This document shows, piece after piece, positions 52,077 to 59,997 of a DNA stretch of 64,000 nucleotides. A model generated the notes under the pieces. The model was not told the DNA's origin. It saw nothing but the letters and a program-made list of their open reading frames with translations, and did not search any database. How positions within the stretch are numbered: position 1 is the first letter of the stretch; the number at the start of each line of letters is the position of its first letter. This stretch comes from Streptomyces sp. WMMB303. Lineage in GTDB: Bacteria; Actinomycetota; Actinomycetes; Streptomycetales; Streptomycetaceae. The stretch covers positions 3,956,501 to 4,020,500 of the forward strand of contig NZ_JARKIN010000001.1 in NCBI RefSeq assembly GCF_029351045.1. Reading direction: 5' to 3'. The position numbers and the translations under genes are program-made.

Positions 52077-52349
52077 CACGGACAAGTTCGTCACGACCGC
52101 GTTCGTACCGCCGCCGGTCGCAGCCGCGGCAAGGGATGGTCCCCGTGGCCGGTCGCTCCGGCCACGGGGACGTGCGGATCGGACGGCCACCGGCCCGGCG
52201 GCCCGGGTACCGCGCGAACCCGCCCCCGAACCGGCTCCGGCGACCCGCCGACAGACGCCCGACCCGGGCCGAGGCGCACGTCGGTGCCCCCTGTGCGGCG
52301 CCGGCACGACGCTCCTCCGCGCACGGGAGCCGCCCCCACGACCCGGCGC

Positions 52350-53009
52350 TCACCCCTCCGCACGCCAGACGAGCGTGTAGCGCCAGAAGAGGCGACGGCG
52401 CAGGTGCGCGCCGGGAAGGGTGCGGCGGGCCTCCCGGGCGATCTCGGCGAAGTCCCGCTCCGGCGAGCGGGTCACGGCGGTCATCGAGAGCGGGGGCTGC
52501 CCCGTGCGCCCCCTGTTGCGGTACCAGCCCACGGCGGCGTTCAGCGGAACCGCGGCGGTGCCGAGCGCGTGGTCGCCGACGCTCCGCGCCCGGGCGCAGC
52601 CGACGACCACCAGCGTGCCCCCGGGCGCCAGTCGGCGGCGGAATGCGCGGAGTGCCTCGCCGAGCGGCAGATGGTGCAGGACCGCCACGCAGGTGAGGAC
52701 GTCGTACGGGCCGGCGGGGAGCCCCTCGGGCGCGTCCGCCACCGTGAAGGTCACCGGAGCCGTCTCGGGGGTCGCCGCCACTGCCCGGGCGGTGAGCACC
52801 GGATCGGAGTCGACCGCGTGTACCTCGCGTGCCCGCGTCGCCAGCAGCCTGGCCAGGTCGCCGCTGCCGGAGCCGACGTCCAGGGCGCGGTCGAAGCGCC
52901 GGGGAAGCCGGCGCAGGATCCAGCGGTGGTAATGCGCGTTGTGGTCCCAGGGATGTGCCGCGTTGAAGCGGTCCAGTGCGCCGAGGATCCGGTGCGGCAG
53001 GGTCGTCAT
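52350..53009 (-). CDS. Class I SAM-dependent methyltransferase
   Basis: 219 residues. Motif I is RALDVGSGSGDLARLLATRA near residue 42, the acidic loop is EVHAVDSDPVLTARAVAAT, and motif post I/II is YDVLTCVAVLHHLPLGEALR with LAPGGTLVVVGCAR. The opening LDRFNAAHPWDHNAHYHRWI is common to a Streptomyces group of small-molecule methyltransferases. It lies 157 bp downstream of the MFS efflux gene on the same strand. Co-transcription is possible but unproven; no substrate is suggested. Confidence 0.92.
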   Translation of the reverse strand: MTTLPHRILGALDRFNAAHPWDHNAHYHRWILRRLPRRFDRALDVGSGSGDLARLLATRAREVHAVDSDPVLTARAVAATPETAPVTFTVADAPEGLPAGPYDVLTCVAVLHHLPLGEALRAFRRRLAPGGTLVVVGCARARSVGDHALGTAAVPLNAAVGWYRNRGRTGQPPLSMTAVTRSPERDFAEIAREARRTLPGAHLRRRLFWRYTLVWRAEG

Positions 53010-53166
53010 GGGGCAAGTCCATCACCGGGCGCGTGGGCCCGGGTACCGTCCGCCCGAAAGGGCGGGGCCGGGACCTGGTAGCGCAGCGGAACCACAGCCG
53101 GCGACGGAACCGGGGGTGAGCACCCCGCGGTGGGCCCCCGCACGGGAGGGCGCACGCGTCTCCGGC

Positions 53167-54618
53167 TCAGGCAGCCGCCGGTACCTGGCCCTTCGGGGCC
53201 CGCCCTCCTTTCTCCGCACCGCCGACCCCCCGGACCGCCGGGATGACGGCGGCGACCACGGCGGCGACGAGAGCGACTCCGCAGCCGATCAGCAGCCCGG
53301 TACGGAATCCGGTCTCCGAGGCGAGGCGGTGCCCGCCCAGGGTGATGGTCGACTGCGCCAGCACGACACCGATGACGGCCGAGCCGATGGTGGTGCCGAG
53401 CGAGCGCATGAGCGTGTTGAACCCGTTGGCGGCAGCCGTCTCGGAGAGCGGCACCGAACTCATGATGAGGGCGGGCATGGCGCCGTAGGCGAGGCCGACC
53501 CCGCTGTTGATCACGATGCCGACGACCATCAGCCCCCATGCGGAGCCCATCAGCGCCAGGGACAGCCCGTACCCCGCGGAGATCACCAGGGCACCGCAGA
53601 CGAGGGCGAGCTTCGGACCGCGCGCGTTGATCAGCTTCCCGCCGAGTGGCGAGACGATCATCATCATCACGCCGCCTGGTGCCATCCACAGTCCGGTGGC
53701 CAGCATCGACTGCCCCAGCCCGTACCCGGTGATCTCGGGAAACTGCAGAAGCTGGGGCGCGATCAGCATGAAGGCGTACATGCCGACGCCGACGAGGACC
53801 GAGGCGACGTTGGTGAGCAGCACCGGGGGGCGGGCGGTGGTGCGCAGGTCGACAAGCGGATCGTGGGTGCGCAGCTCCCAGGCCCCCCAGGCGGCGAGGG
53901 CTGCTACGGCGACGGCGAACAGGGCCAGCGTGGTGCCCGAACTCCAGCCCCAGTCCGCGCCCTTGGAGATCGCCAGCAGCAGGCACACCAGGCCGACGGC
54001 GAGACCGAGTGCGCCGGGGGCGTCGAAGCGCTGCCCCTCGGCACCGGCCGGGACGTCCGGGACGAGGAACCAGATCAGCGTCCCGATCAGCAGCGCGAGT
54101 GCAGCCGAGCCCCAGAACAGGGCCCGCCAGTCGGCGTACTCCGCCACCGCTGCGGCAACCGGGAGCCCGATGGCGCCGCCGATCCCCATGGAGGCGCTGA
54201 CCAGGGCGATGGAGCCGCTGAGCTTCTCGGCCGGGACCACGTCGCGCAGCAGTGCGATCCCCAGCGGCACCATGCCCATACCCATGCCTTGCAGTCCCCG
54301 TCCGACGATCATCGGGACGACGGAGGAGGAGAGGGCGCACACCACCGAGCCCACCACGAGCGGAACGGCGCAGACCAGCAGCATCCGGCGCTTGCCTATG
54401 AGGTCGCCGAGGCGGCCGGAGACCGGCACGCACACTCCAGCGACCAGCAGCGTGACGGTGATCACCCAGGCCGCGTCGCCGGGCGTGGTGTGCAGGATCC
54501 GCGGCAGCTCGGCGATGAGTGGGGTCACCAGGGTCTGCATGACCGCGGCAACGGTGCCGGCCAGCGCGAGCGTGGCGACGACGCCGCCAGTGCGGGAGGT
54601 CGGCTGGGGACCGTCCAT
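53167..54618 (-). CDS. MFS drug transporter, 14-spanner EmrB/QacA type
   Basis: 483 residues with about 14 hydrophobic segments. Family motifs are the motif A loop SGRLGDLIGKRRMLLVCAVP, VGRGLQGMGMGMVPLGIALL and motif C GSASMGIGGAIGLPVAAAVA written here as VSASMGIGGAIGLPVAAAVA. AGGAG precedes the ATG at 54618. It diverges from a MarR gene across a 180-bp region with a strong palindrome. Drug or metabolite efflux under MarR control is the natural reading. Confidence 0.93.
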   Translation of the reverse strand: MDGPQPTSRTGGVVATLALAGTVAAVMQTLVTPLIAELPRILHTTPGDAAWVITVTLLVAGVCVPVSGRLGDLIGKRRMLLVCAVPLVVGSVVCALSSSVVPMIVGRGLQGMGMGMVPLGIALLRDVVPAEKLSGSIALVSASMGIGGAIGLPVAAAVAEYADWRALFWGSAALALLIGTLIWFLVPDVPAGAEGQRFDAPGALGLAVGLVCLLLAISKGADWGWSSGTTLALFAVAVAALAAWGAWELRTHDPLVDLRTTARPPVLLTNVASVLVGVGMYAFMLIAPQLLQFPEITGYGLGQSMLATGLWMAPGGVMMMIVSPLGGKLINARGPKLALVCGALVISAGYGLSLALMGSAWGLMVVGIVINSGVGLAYGAMPALIMSSVPLSETAAANGFNTLMRSLGTTIGSAVIGVVLAQSTITLGGHRLASETGFRTGLLIGCGVALVAAVVAAVIPAVRGVGGAEKGGRAPKGQVPAAA

Positions 54619-54687
54619 GACGGGACTCCTCTGTGGGGGTTCGGGGTTCCACCGGCGCGGGGGCGGTGGCGCGTGAACAGGGATGTG

Positions 54688-54703
54688 CATCATACATATG
54701 ATG
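54688..54703. promoter_or_regulatory. Palindromic operator between MFS and MarR genes
   Basis: CATCAT ACAT ATGATG with perfect 6-bp arms; TGCA flanks one arm and TGTGCA the other, so symmetry extends to about 22 bp. A second palindrome-like stretch CATATCGCATGCGCCATA follows at 54712. Position in the divergent promoter fits a MarR dimer site. Confidence 0.8.
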
Positions 54704-54801
54704 TGCATCGGCCATATCGCATGCGCCATACACCCTGCGTGATACACAGGACCACTGGAGGCACGCTCGGCCGCCCGGCGCGCGGCCCCCGAAGGAGGCA
54801 C

Positions 54802-55257
54802 ATGGACGAGGCCGCGCGCCAGGTGGAGTACGAGCAGATGCTGCTCAGCCGCTATCTCCACCTGCACAAGTCCAAGGGGCGGCGCAAGGACAGCACGCTC
54901 GACCGCAGCGCCTACATCCTGCTCAGCCGGATCCGGATGCAGGGGCCGATGTCCATCGGCCAACTCTGCGACGCCTTCGGCCTCGACGCCTCCACCCTCA
55001 ACCGGCAGACCGCCGCAGCCGTGCGCGCCGGACTCCTGGAACGCATCCCCGATCCGGACGGCGGCATGGCCCGCAAGTTCCGCACCACGGCCGAGGGCGA
55101 GCAGCGACTGGACGAGGAGCGCGAAGGCACTGTGCGCAGCCTGGAGCGGATCATGGCCGACTGGGACGACGAGGACATCGCCGCTTTCGCCGCCTACCTC
55201 AAACGCTTCAACACCGACATCGAACGTCTGGACGGCCGCCCCTGGCCCCGGCCCTGA
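54802..55257 (+). CDS. MarR-family regulator
   Basis: 151 residues. The winged helix is LDRSAYILLSRIRMQGPMSI, GQLCDAFGLDASTLNRQTAA, AVRAGLLERIPDPDGGMARK and FRTTAEGEQRL, with helices on both sides for dimerisation. AAGGAGG lies before the ATG at 54802. It is divergent from the MFS transporter gene with a palindromic site between, the standard arrangement of an autoregulated efflux repressor. No cysteine suitable for redox sensing is prominent; one Cys lies in QLCDAFGL within the DNA-binding domain. Confidence 0.94.
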   Translation: MDEAARQVEYEQMLLSRYLHLHKSKGRRKDSTLDRSAYILLSRIRMQGPMSIGQLCDAFGLDASTLNRQTAAAVRAGLLERIPDPDGGMARKFRTTAEGEQRLDEEREGTVRSLERIMADWDDEDIAAFAAYLKRFNTDIERLDGRPWPRP

Positions 55258-55757
55258 CACGGCCGAACGCACGACACACCGCCCGCCCGGGGCGCCGGGC
55301 GGCGCCGCACCCCGCCGCGCGCCACACCCCGGCCGACCCAACCGGCGACCACGCGCTGCCGTGGGCGCGGACCGGGCAGAAGCAGAGCCACCGGGCGGCT
55401 CCGGGGACACGGAAGCCACCCGGAAGGCGGGGCCCTGCTGCCAGGGCCGCAGGCGGAGCGCTCCCGCGCCCGGCACGGGACCGCGGCGGGGCGACGTCGC
55501 CCCGCCCGTCCGGTTGCAGGTTGTCCGAGGACGGGGTTCCACTCGGACCCGAGCGCACGTCACCAGACCTGTGCGGCACCGGTATCCGCCCCTGGCCGTA
55601 CCGAGGTGTCCGTCCACGGTCCGACCGGCGGCAGGGCCCTACGGCCGGCGGGAGTTCGTTCTACGGCCGGACTCCGGGTGGCAGGACACCGGAAGTATCG
55701 GCAGGGCCGACCCGGACCCTTCCCGGAACCCGGGCGCCCGGATCCAGGAGGAGCACG
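55258..55757. other. Intergenic region, no gene recognised
   Basis: 500 bp, extremely GC-rich. CCGCCCGCCCGGGGCGCCGGGCGG near 55279 can fold and may terminate the MarR transcript. Open frames on both strands are Arg/Gly/Pro-rich and motif-free. Confidence 0.4.
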
Positions 55758-56351
55758 ATGTCCGCTGAACATCCCCCGGCCGCTGTCCGTACGGCGCGGG
55801 TACGGAACACGCTCGGTGGTGGCCCGCCGGCCACGGTGCCGGGTGTCCCGGTGTGGGCACGCCGCACCGCGGCCGCCGTGGTGTGGGTCTCGCTCCCGTC
55901 CGGGCTGTGGCGGGTAGCCGCCGTGCTGGGCGTCCCGCTGGGACTCGGCCAGAGCGAGTACGACGCGATGATGGTGCCGGGGTGGGGCCTGCTGGTACTG
56001 CCGCTGCTGTCGCTGCTGCAGGAAGGGCTCGCCTGGCTGACACTCGGGCTGGTGCGACCCTGGGGAGAGGTGTGGCCCCGGTGGTTGCCCCTTCTCGGCG
56101 GGCGGCCGGTGCCCGTGTGGGCCGCGGTCGGACCCGCGACCTTCGGCGCTTTGGCGTGCGGCGTCTACGGCGTGCTGCTCCTCTGGACGACCGCGCACGC
56201 GCAGATGGACATCACCCCGTGGGGCAAGTGGCTGCTCGACCTGTGCTACGTGCCGATGGTCGCCTGGGGGCCGCTGCTGGCTGCGGTGACCGTGCATTAC
56301 CACCGGCGCCGCACCCGCCCCGGGCGGCACACGAATTCCGCGCACTCCTGA
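55758..56351 (+). CDS. Small integral membrane protein, unknown function
   Basis: 197 residues. After a 35-residue Ala/Pro-rich tail there are four hydrophobic segments: AAAVVWVSLPSGLWRVAAVL (about 37-56), GWGLLVLPLLSLLQEGLAWL (75-95), VPVWAAVGPATFGALACGVY (118-140) and LLDLCYVPMVAWGPLLAAVT (155-178). It ends in a basic cytoplasmic tail. GGAGGAG at 55747-55753 gives a strong start. I recognise the general type from Streptomyces but no defined family or function. Confidence 0.8.
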   Translation: MSAEHPPAAVRTARVRNTLGGGPPATVPGVPVWARRTAAAVVWVSLPSGLWRVAAVLGVPLGLGQSEYDAMMVPGWGLLVLPLLSLLQEGLAWLTLGLVRPWGEVWPRWLPLLGGRPVPVWAAVGPATFGALACGVYGVLLLWTTAHAQMDITPWGKWLLDLCYVPMVAWGPLLAAVTVHYHRRRTRPGRHTNSAHS

Positions 56352-56766
56352 CGTAACCGGCCCCGCCGGCGCGAGAGGAGCGGCAGGACAGCGCGCTTCC
56401 TCCGCGGAGCTGTACGGACGCGACGCGCGCGGGTGGGGCGCTCGGCGGCGACCACGGCCGGGCCGGCAGCCGCAGGCCTGCTCACCGGCGCACCGCGGCC
56501 GAGCGCCGACTGCCGGACCATCTCCTGCGCCACGGTGACAGGACCGGGACGTCGACCGGATTCACCTGCCGCAGCCCTTCCGGCCGGGAACGCACCGGCC
56601 GGGCGGCTTCAGCATGGCCGGATCGGGAGCCGCGGGCGGTCTGCAACGGTTCGACGGCGACACGGTGAAACCGTCGCCGGGCGCACGATGGCGGCGCATC
56701 CTTGCCTGGACGCCGGGGCCGCACTCGGCCGCCGGCGGGCCCCAGGAGCCAGAAGGGAAAGAGCCG
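56352..56766. other. Intergenic region, no gene recognised
   Basis: 415 bp containing the 5' region of the following gene. GGGGCCGCACTCGGCCGCCGGCGGGCCCC (about 56718-56745) forms a hairpin shortly before the start. Nothing else is supported. Confidence 0.4.
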
Positions 56767-57252
56767 ATGCCCATACCCGTGTGCTCGCTGATCATGAACG
56801 AGAACCAGAGAGTCGCTTCCGACGGCGCCTACCACGTGGTGCGCTTCCCGTTCGGCGGAGGCGAGTCCTACGACGCCGAGGGCATGCACCAGGTACGGCA
56901 ACCGGACGGCTACGACGTCTCCGACTGGCGCGCCGACGACCGGTCCGGACTGATCTGGCCCGCCGTCGACGGGTGGGGCGTCGTCACCGCCATGATCCAG
57001 TGGGAGCCCGGCGACTACAGCGAGCTGCGCGACCAGGTCGTACGCGACCCGCTCGGCCTCACCGACGACCCGGTGGACACCACGGCGACGGACCATCGGC
57101 GCCCCTCCCCCGGAATGCAGTGCTTCACCAAACACCATGAGCTCTTCGTGCACCCGGACGTCCCGCTGGCCATCCGCGTCGCGCACGACGACTCCAGGTC
57201 CCGGGATCTGGTGCACGCACAGTTCAAGCTGGCGATCCACACGTCGACTTGA
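56767..57252 (+). CDS. Hypothetical cytoplasmic protein
   Basis: 161 residues starting MPIPVCSLIMNENQRVASDG, with GAAGGGA at good spacing. Middle and end show AYHVVRFPFGGGESYDAEGM, HQVRQPDGYDVSDWRADDRS and GLIWPAVDGWGVVTAMIQWE. Rich in Asp, Trp and His, with no signal peptide or membrane segment and high-quality codon use, so it is a real gene. I do not recognise a domain with certainty. Its stop codon lies at the boundary of the IS605-type right-end repeat, so the last residues (IHTST) may have been replaced by insertion. Confidence 0.75.
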   Translation: MPIPVCSLIMNENQRVASDGAYHVVRFPFGGGESYDAEGMHQVRQPDGYDVSDWRADDRSGLIWPAVDGWGVVTAMIQWEPGDYSELRDQVVRDPLGLTDDPVDTTATDHRRPSPGMQCFTKHHELFVHPDVPLAIRVAHDDSRSRDLVHAQFKLAIHTST

Positions 57253-57361
57253 CCCGGCCTCGAGGGGCCGGGCTTGGAGAGGGCGTCCAACTGACCGTCC
57301 GAGCGGGCTCCTCCGCCCGACACCGCACCCATGGGGTGGCAGGGACCCGTGAACTCACGCC
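57243..57361 (-). repeat. IS605/TnpB-type right end without tnpB, copy B
   Basis: Matches copy A at 9051-9166 over its whole length at roughly 75-80%. The terminal hairpin here is cleaner: CCCGGCC TCGAGG GGCCGGG, with TCAA on its outer side (minus strand). No TnpB codons can be followed beyond GTTCACGGGTCCCTG, so this is a solo end. It starts in the final codons of the upstream hypothetical gene and lies 190 bp past the end of the transglycosylase gene. Confidence 0.6.
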
Positions 57362-57548
57362 TTGCAGGCGGGGAGTTCTCCAGCCGGGCGCAAGCCCCGC
57401 AGCGGAGCCCGACCCGTACGGCCGGACTCCCGCCCCGCCCCGCCCGGCCGGAGAGCCGGGTCGGGCGCTTCAGGATGCGAGGGGACGGGTGGGGGGTGTG
57501 TTCTTCCTGTCCGCTCCGTGGCGTGCTGTGTGTTGTCGGGTGGGTGTG

Positions 57549-58133
57549 TCAGTAGGCGGAGTCGACGTTGTCCATGGTGCCGTAGCGGTCGGCGGCGTAG
57601 TTGCAGGCGGCGACGATGTTGGCGACGGGGTCGGTGAGGTCGTCGGGGGTGCCCTTGACGTGGTACTGGTCGAAGGTGGGCTGGATGACCTGGAGGAGTC
57701 CCTTGGAGGGGGTGCCCTTCTTGGCGTTGACGTCCCAGTCGTTGACGGCGTGGGGGTCGCCGGCGGATTCGCGGATGATGTTGCGCTTGATGCCGTCGTA
57801 GCTGCCGGGGATGTCGTGCTTGGCCATGATGGCGCGGGCCTCGCGGATCCAGCCGTCGAGGTTGTCGGCGTACTCGCCCTTGCCGCCATCCTTGCCGTTC
57901 TCGGTGCTCTTGGTGTTCTTGGCGGCGTGGTCGGCCTGGGCGGTCAGGTGCTGGGCGGTGGCGGCGGCCTGGTGGGTGGCGGGGCCGGCCGTCTGGGTCT
58001 GGGGCTGGGCGGCGTGGGCGGTGCCGGTCAGGGCGGTGGCGGCGATTCCGGCCGCGCCCAGGGCGGTCAGGCCGCTGACGGCCAGGCGGCGGGTGGGGCG
58101 GACGGTACTCAGGGCGGTGAGAGTGGTGCGCAT
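57549..58133 (-). CDS. Secreted transglycosylase SLT-domain protein
   Basis: 194 residues. Signal peptide with twin-hydrophobic character, ending TALTGTAHAAQ (cleavage near residue 42). A Gln/Thr/Ala-rich linker to about residue 85 precedes the lysozyme-like domain: IKRNIIRESAGDPHAVNDWD contains the catalytic Glu, then KGTPSKGLLQVIQPTFDQYH and DPVANIVAACNYAADRYGTM. It cleaves peptidoglycan between MurNAc and GlcNAc. This Streptomyces type is short and has no LysM domain. The leader upstream is long (at least 220 bp) and contains paired repeats. Confidence 0.93.
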   Translation of the reverse strand: MRTTLTALSTVRPTRRLAVSGLTALGAAGIAATALTGTAHAAQPQTQTAGPATHQAAATAQHLTAQADHAAKNTKSTENGKDGGKGEYADNLDGWIREARAIMAKHDIPGSYDGIKRNIIRESAGDPHAVNDWDVNAKKGTPSKGLLQVIQPTFDQYHVKGTPDDLTDPVANIVAACNYAADRYGTMDNVDSAY

Positions 58134-58255
58134 GAGGGGCGGGGGACCTTTCGCGGGGGGACGTGGCGCCGCGTTCCGGCGTGGGGGTGCCGGTGGTCTG
58201 GTTGCGGCGTGGGGCCCACCGTGCGGGAGGCACCCCCCACCCGGGCAAACAGGTG

Positions 58256-58354
58256 ACCTACGACCCGTATTCGTCCTCCGTGCCGATCCGGGGCCGTGAC
58301 CCCCTCACCCACCCCGATACCGGCATTTCGGACATACGAGGGTGGGTCGTAGGT
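58256..58354 (-). promoter_or_regulatory. Long-range inverted repeat in the transglycosylase leader/promoter
   Basis: ACCTACGACCC (58256-58266) and GGGTCGTAGGT (58344-58354) are perfect 11-bp arms 77 bp apart; similarity continues outward (GTGACC against GTCACC). Either two divergent copies of one protein site or the closing stem of a structured leader. The stretch 58134-58473 holds no gene. No known riboswitch consensus was recognised. Confidence 0.6.
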
Positions 58355-58473
58355 GACGTGGACCCTATGGGCGGCCTCACAACCCCCACCCCCACCAGAC
58401 CCCCTCACCACCACACCCGGCAACCACCCCCACACCCACCGCCACAACCCGGGAAGCCGCCAGGAGCGGCACA

Positions 58474-59628
58474 TCACCCGGCCCGGGAGCCCGCCGTGTC
58501 CGCTCGTCGGGCCAGCCGCAGGAGTTCGTCGACCGGATCGCCGTGGAAGACGGCACGGGCCGCCGCGGCCGGCCGAGCGCGGGCCGGGCCGGGGAATGCC
58601 AGCTCATGCGCGCTGCGCGCCGGTTCGTCCGCACCGGCGACGTATCGGGAGAGCCCGGCCTGCGCCATGGCCCGCACCCCCGCCTCGGCGTGACCTGGCA
58701 GCGGACGGTGACTGATGACGGGCAGTCCCGCCGCGAGCCCCTGGGCTGCGGTCTGGCCGGCGGCGTTGTCGAGCAGCACATGGGTCGCCGCCATCAGGCC
58801 CGGCAGGTCGGTCACCCAGCCGAGCGGCAGCAGGCCGGGGTGGCGGGTCGCGCGGTGCCGCAGCCGGGTGTCGTTCCCGCACAGCAGTACCGGAACACAG
58901 CCGTGGTCCGCGAGTTGCCGCGCCGTCTCCATCAGTCTGGCGCCGACACCCCAGGCGCCCGTGGACATCAGTACGGCGGGCCGCTCGGTGGAGAGCGGGC
59001 GGGTGTGCTGCGCCGCCGCTGCCACGTGCCGGTCCAGCAGAGCCCGCCAGCGGCCGTCGCCGTCCTGGGGCCGGAAGAACTGTGCGGGCACCACCGGTCC
59101 CGTGCTCCGCGCGGGGCCTCCGAGGGCGGAACGCACCTGTGCGGCGGCGGCCTCGGTGACGCACAGGTGGAGATCGTTCCCCGGGTGCAGCCAGCCGCGG
59201 TGGACGGCGAAGTCGACCACGACGACCGCGGCGGGCACCTCCAGCGCTCCCCGGGCCCGCAACCGCCCGGTCACCTGTGCGCTCAGATGGAAGGTGGGCA
59301 CGACGACATCGGGACGCCACTCCGCGACGGCCCTCAGGAGCGGGCGCTCGGCGAGTGCTGCCAGCGGTGCGCTGCTGGGGCGCGGTCCGGGCGCGGCGGC
59401 CGTGGCGAGGAAGCTCGCGTACACGGCGCCGTAGAGCTTCGGCGCGTGCCGAACGGTGCCCCGGTAGCCGGTCCGCAGCGCCCGGCCGCTGCCCGCCGGA
59501 AGCAAGCCGAGGATGTCATGTACGACAGCCGGGTGACCGCGGGCCCGCAGCCGGTGCGCCAGTTCGTGCGCGACCGCGTCGTGGCCCGCGCCCATGCTGG
59601 CACTCAGCAGCAGGAAGCGGTGCGGCAT
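58474..59628 (-). CDS. GT28-type glycosyltransferase (MGDG synthase-like)
   Basis: 384 residues. The N-terminal domain begins RFLLLSASMGAGHDAVAHEL, the MGDG-synthase/MurG-like acceptor motif, and continues with RPDVVVPTFHLSAQVTGRLR. The C-terminal nucleotide-sugar domain shows VLMSTGAWGVGARLMETARQ, GWVTDLPGLMAATHVLLDNA and AAQGLAAGLPVISHRPLPGH. These enzymes transfer a sugar to a diacylglycerol or isoprenoid lipid at the membrane. It is divergent from the SDR/DMT/deacetylase genes. Similar enzymes with polysaccharide deacetylases suggest glycolipid or surface glycan synthesis. Confidence 0.9.
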   Translation of the reverse strand: MPHRFLLLSASMGAGHDAVAHELAHRLRARGHPAVVHDILGLLPAGSGRALRTGYRGTVRHAPKLYGAVYASFLATAAAPGPRPSSAPLAALAERPLLRAVAEWRPDVVVPTFHLSAQVTGRLRARGALEVPAAVVVVDFAVHRGWLHPGNDLHLCVTEAAAAQVRSALGGPARSTGPVVPAQFFRPQDGDGRWRALLDRHVAAAAQHTRPLSTERPAVLMSTGAWGVGARLMETARQLADHGCVPVLLCGNDTRLRHRATRHPGLLPLGWVTDLPGLMAATHVLLDNAAGQTAAQGLAAGLPVISHRPLPGHAEAGVRAMAQAGLSRYVAGADEPARSAHELAFPGPARARPAAAARAVFHGDPVDELLRLARRADTAGSRAG

Positions 59629-59722
59629 GGGGCTCCAGGGTCGTCGGCGGGCGCGGACCGGCGCGGCCCCGGACGGGTTCGGCCGGGACAGCGCGCCGGG
59701 GCTCTGCGGGCGGCTGGACACG

Positions 59723-59751
59723 TCCGTAGACCCTCGGCACATCCGTAGACC
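59723..59751. promoter_or_regulatory. Exact 10-bp direct repeats between divergent glycosyltransferase and SDR genes
   Basis: TCCGTAGACC at 59723-59732 and 59742-59751, 19 bp apart start to start. They lie 95 bp upstream of the glycosyltransferase start. A two-turn direct repeat suits a response-regulator or ECF-type site. The rest of 59629-59997 shows no gene. Confidence 0.6.
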
Positions 59752-59997
59752 AGTGTGCTGTCCGCTCGACGGCGGCGGCGTAGCGACACTCAGCCGTTCC
59801 GGCCGGGCGCCGCCGTGCCCGGGCCTCCGAGCGGCCCGGTCGCCGGCCTGGGGAGCCGAACAGGTGGTTCGGCGGACCCGGGCAGGGCTCCGGGCGGATA
59901 CCGAGCGCGGTTGCCAGCATGCTGGAGCCGGGGCCGGTTGTGCCCCGGTACATGTTCCCGGCCCCGTCGGGGCCCGTACTGCTCACCGGAGGCGTCC

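Noticed and set aside
58134..58473. ydaO (c-di-AMP) riboswitch in front of the transglycosylase gene
   Set aside because: The conserved core of that class was not recognised; only a long inverted repeat is supported.
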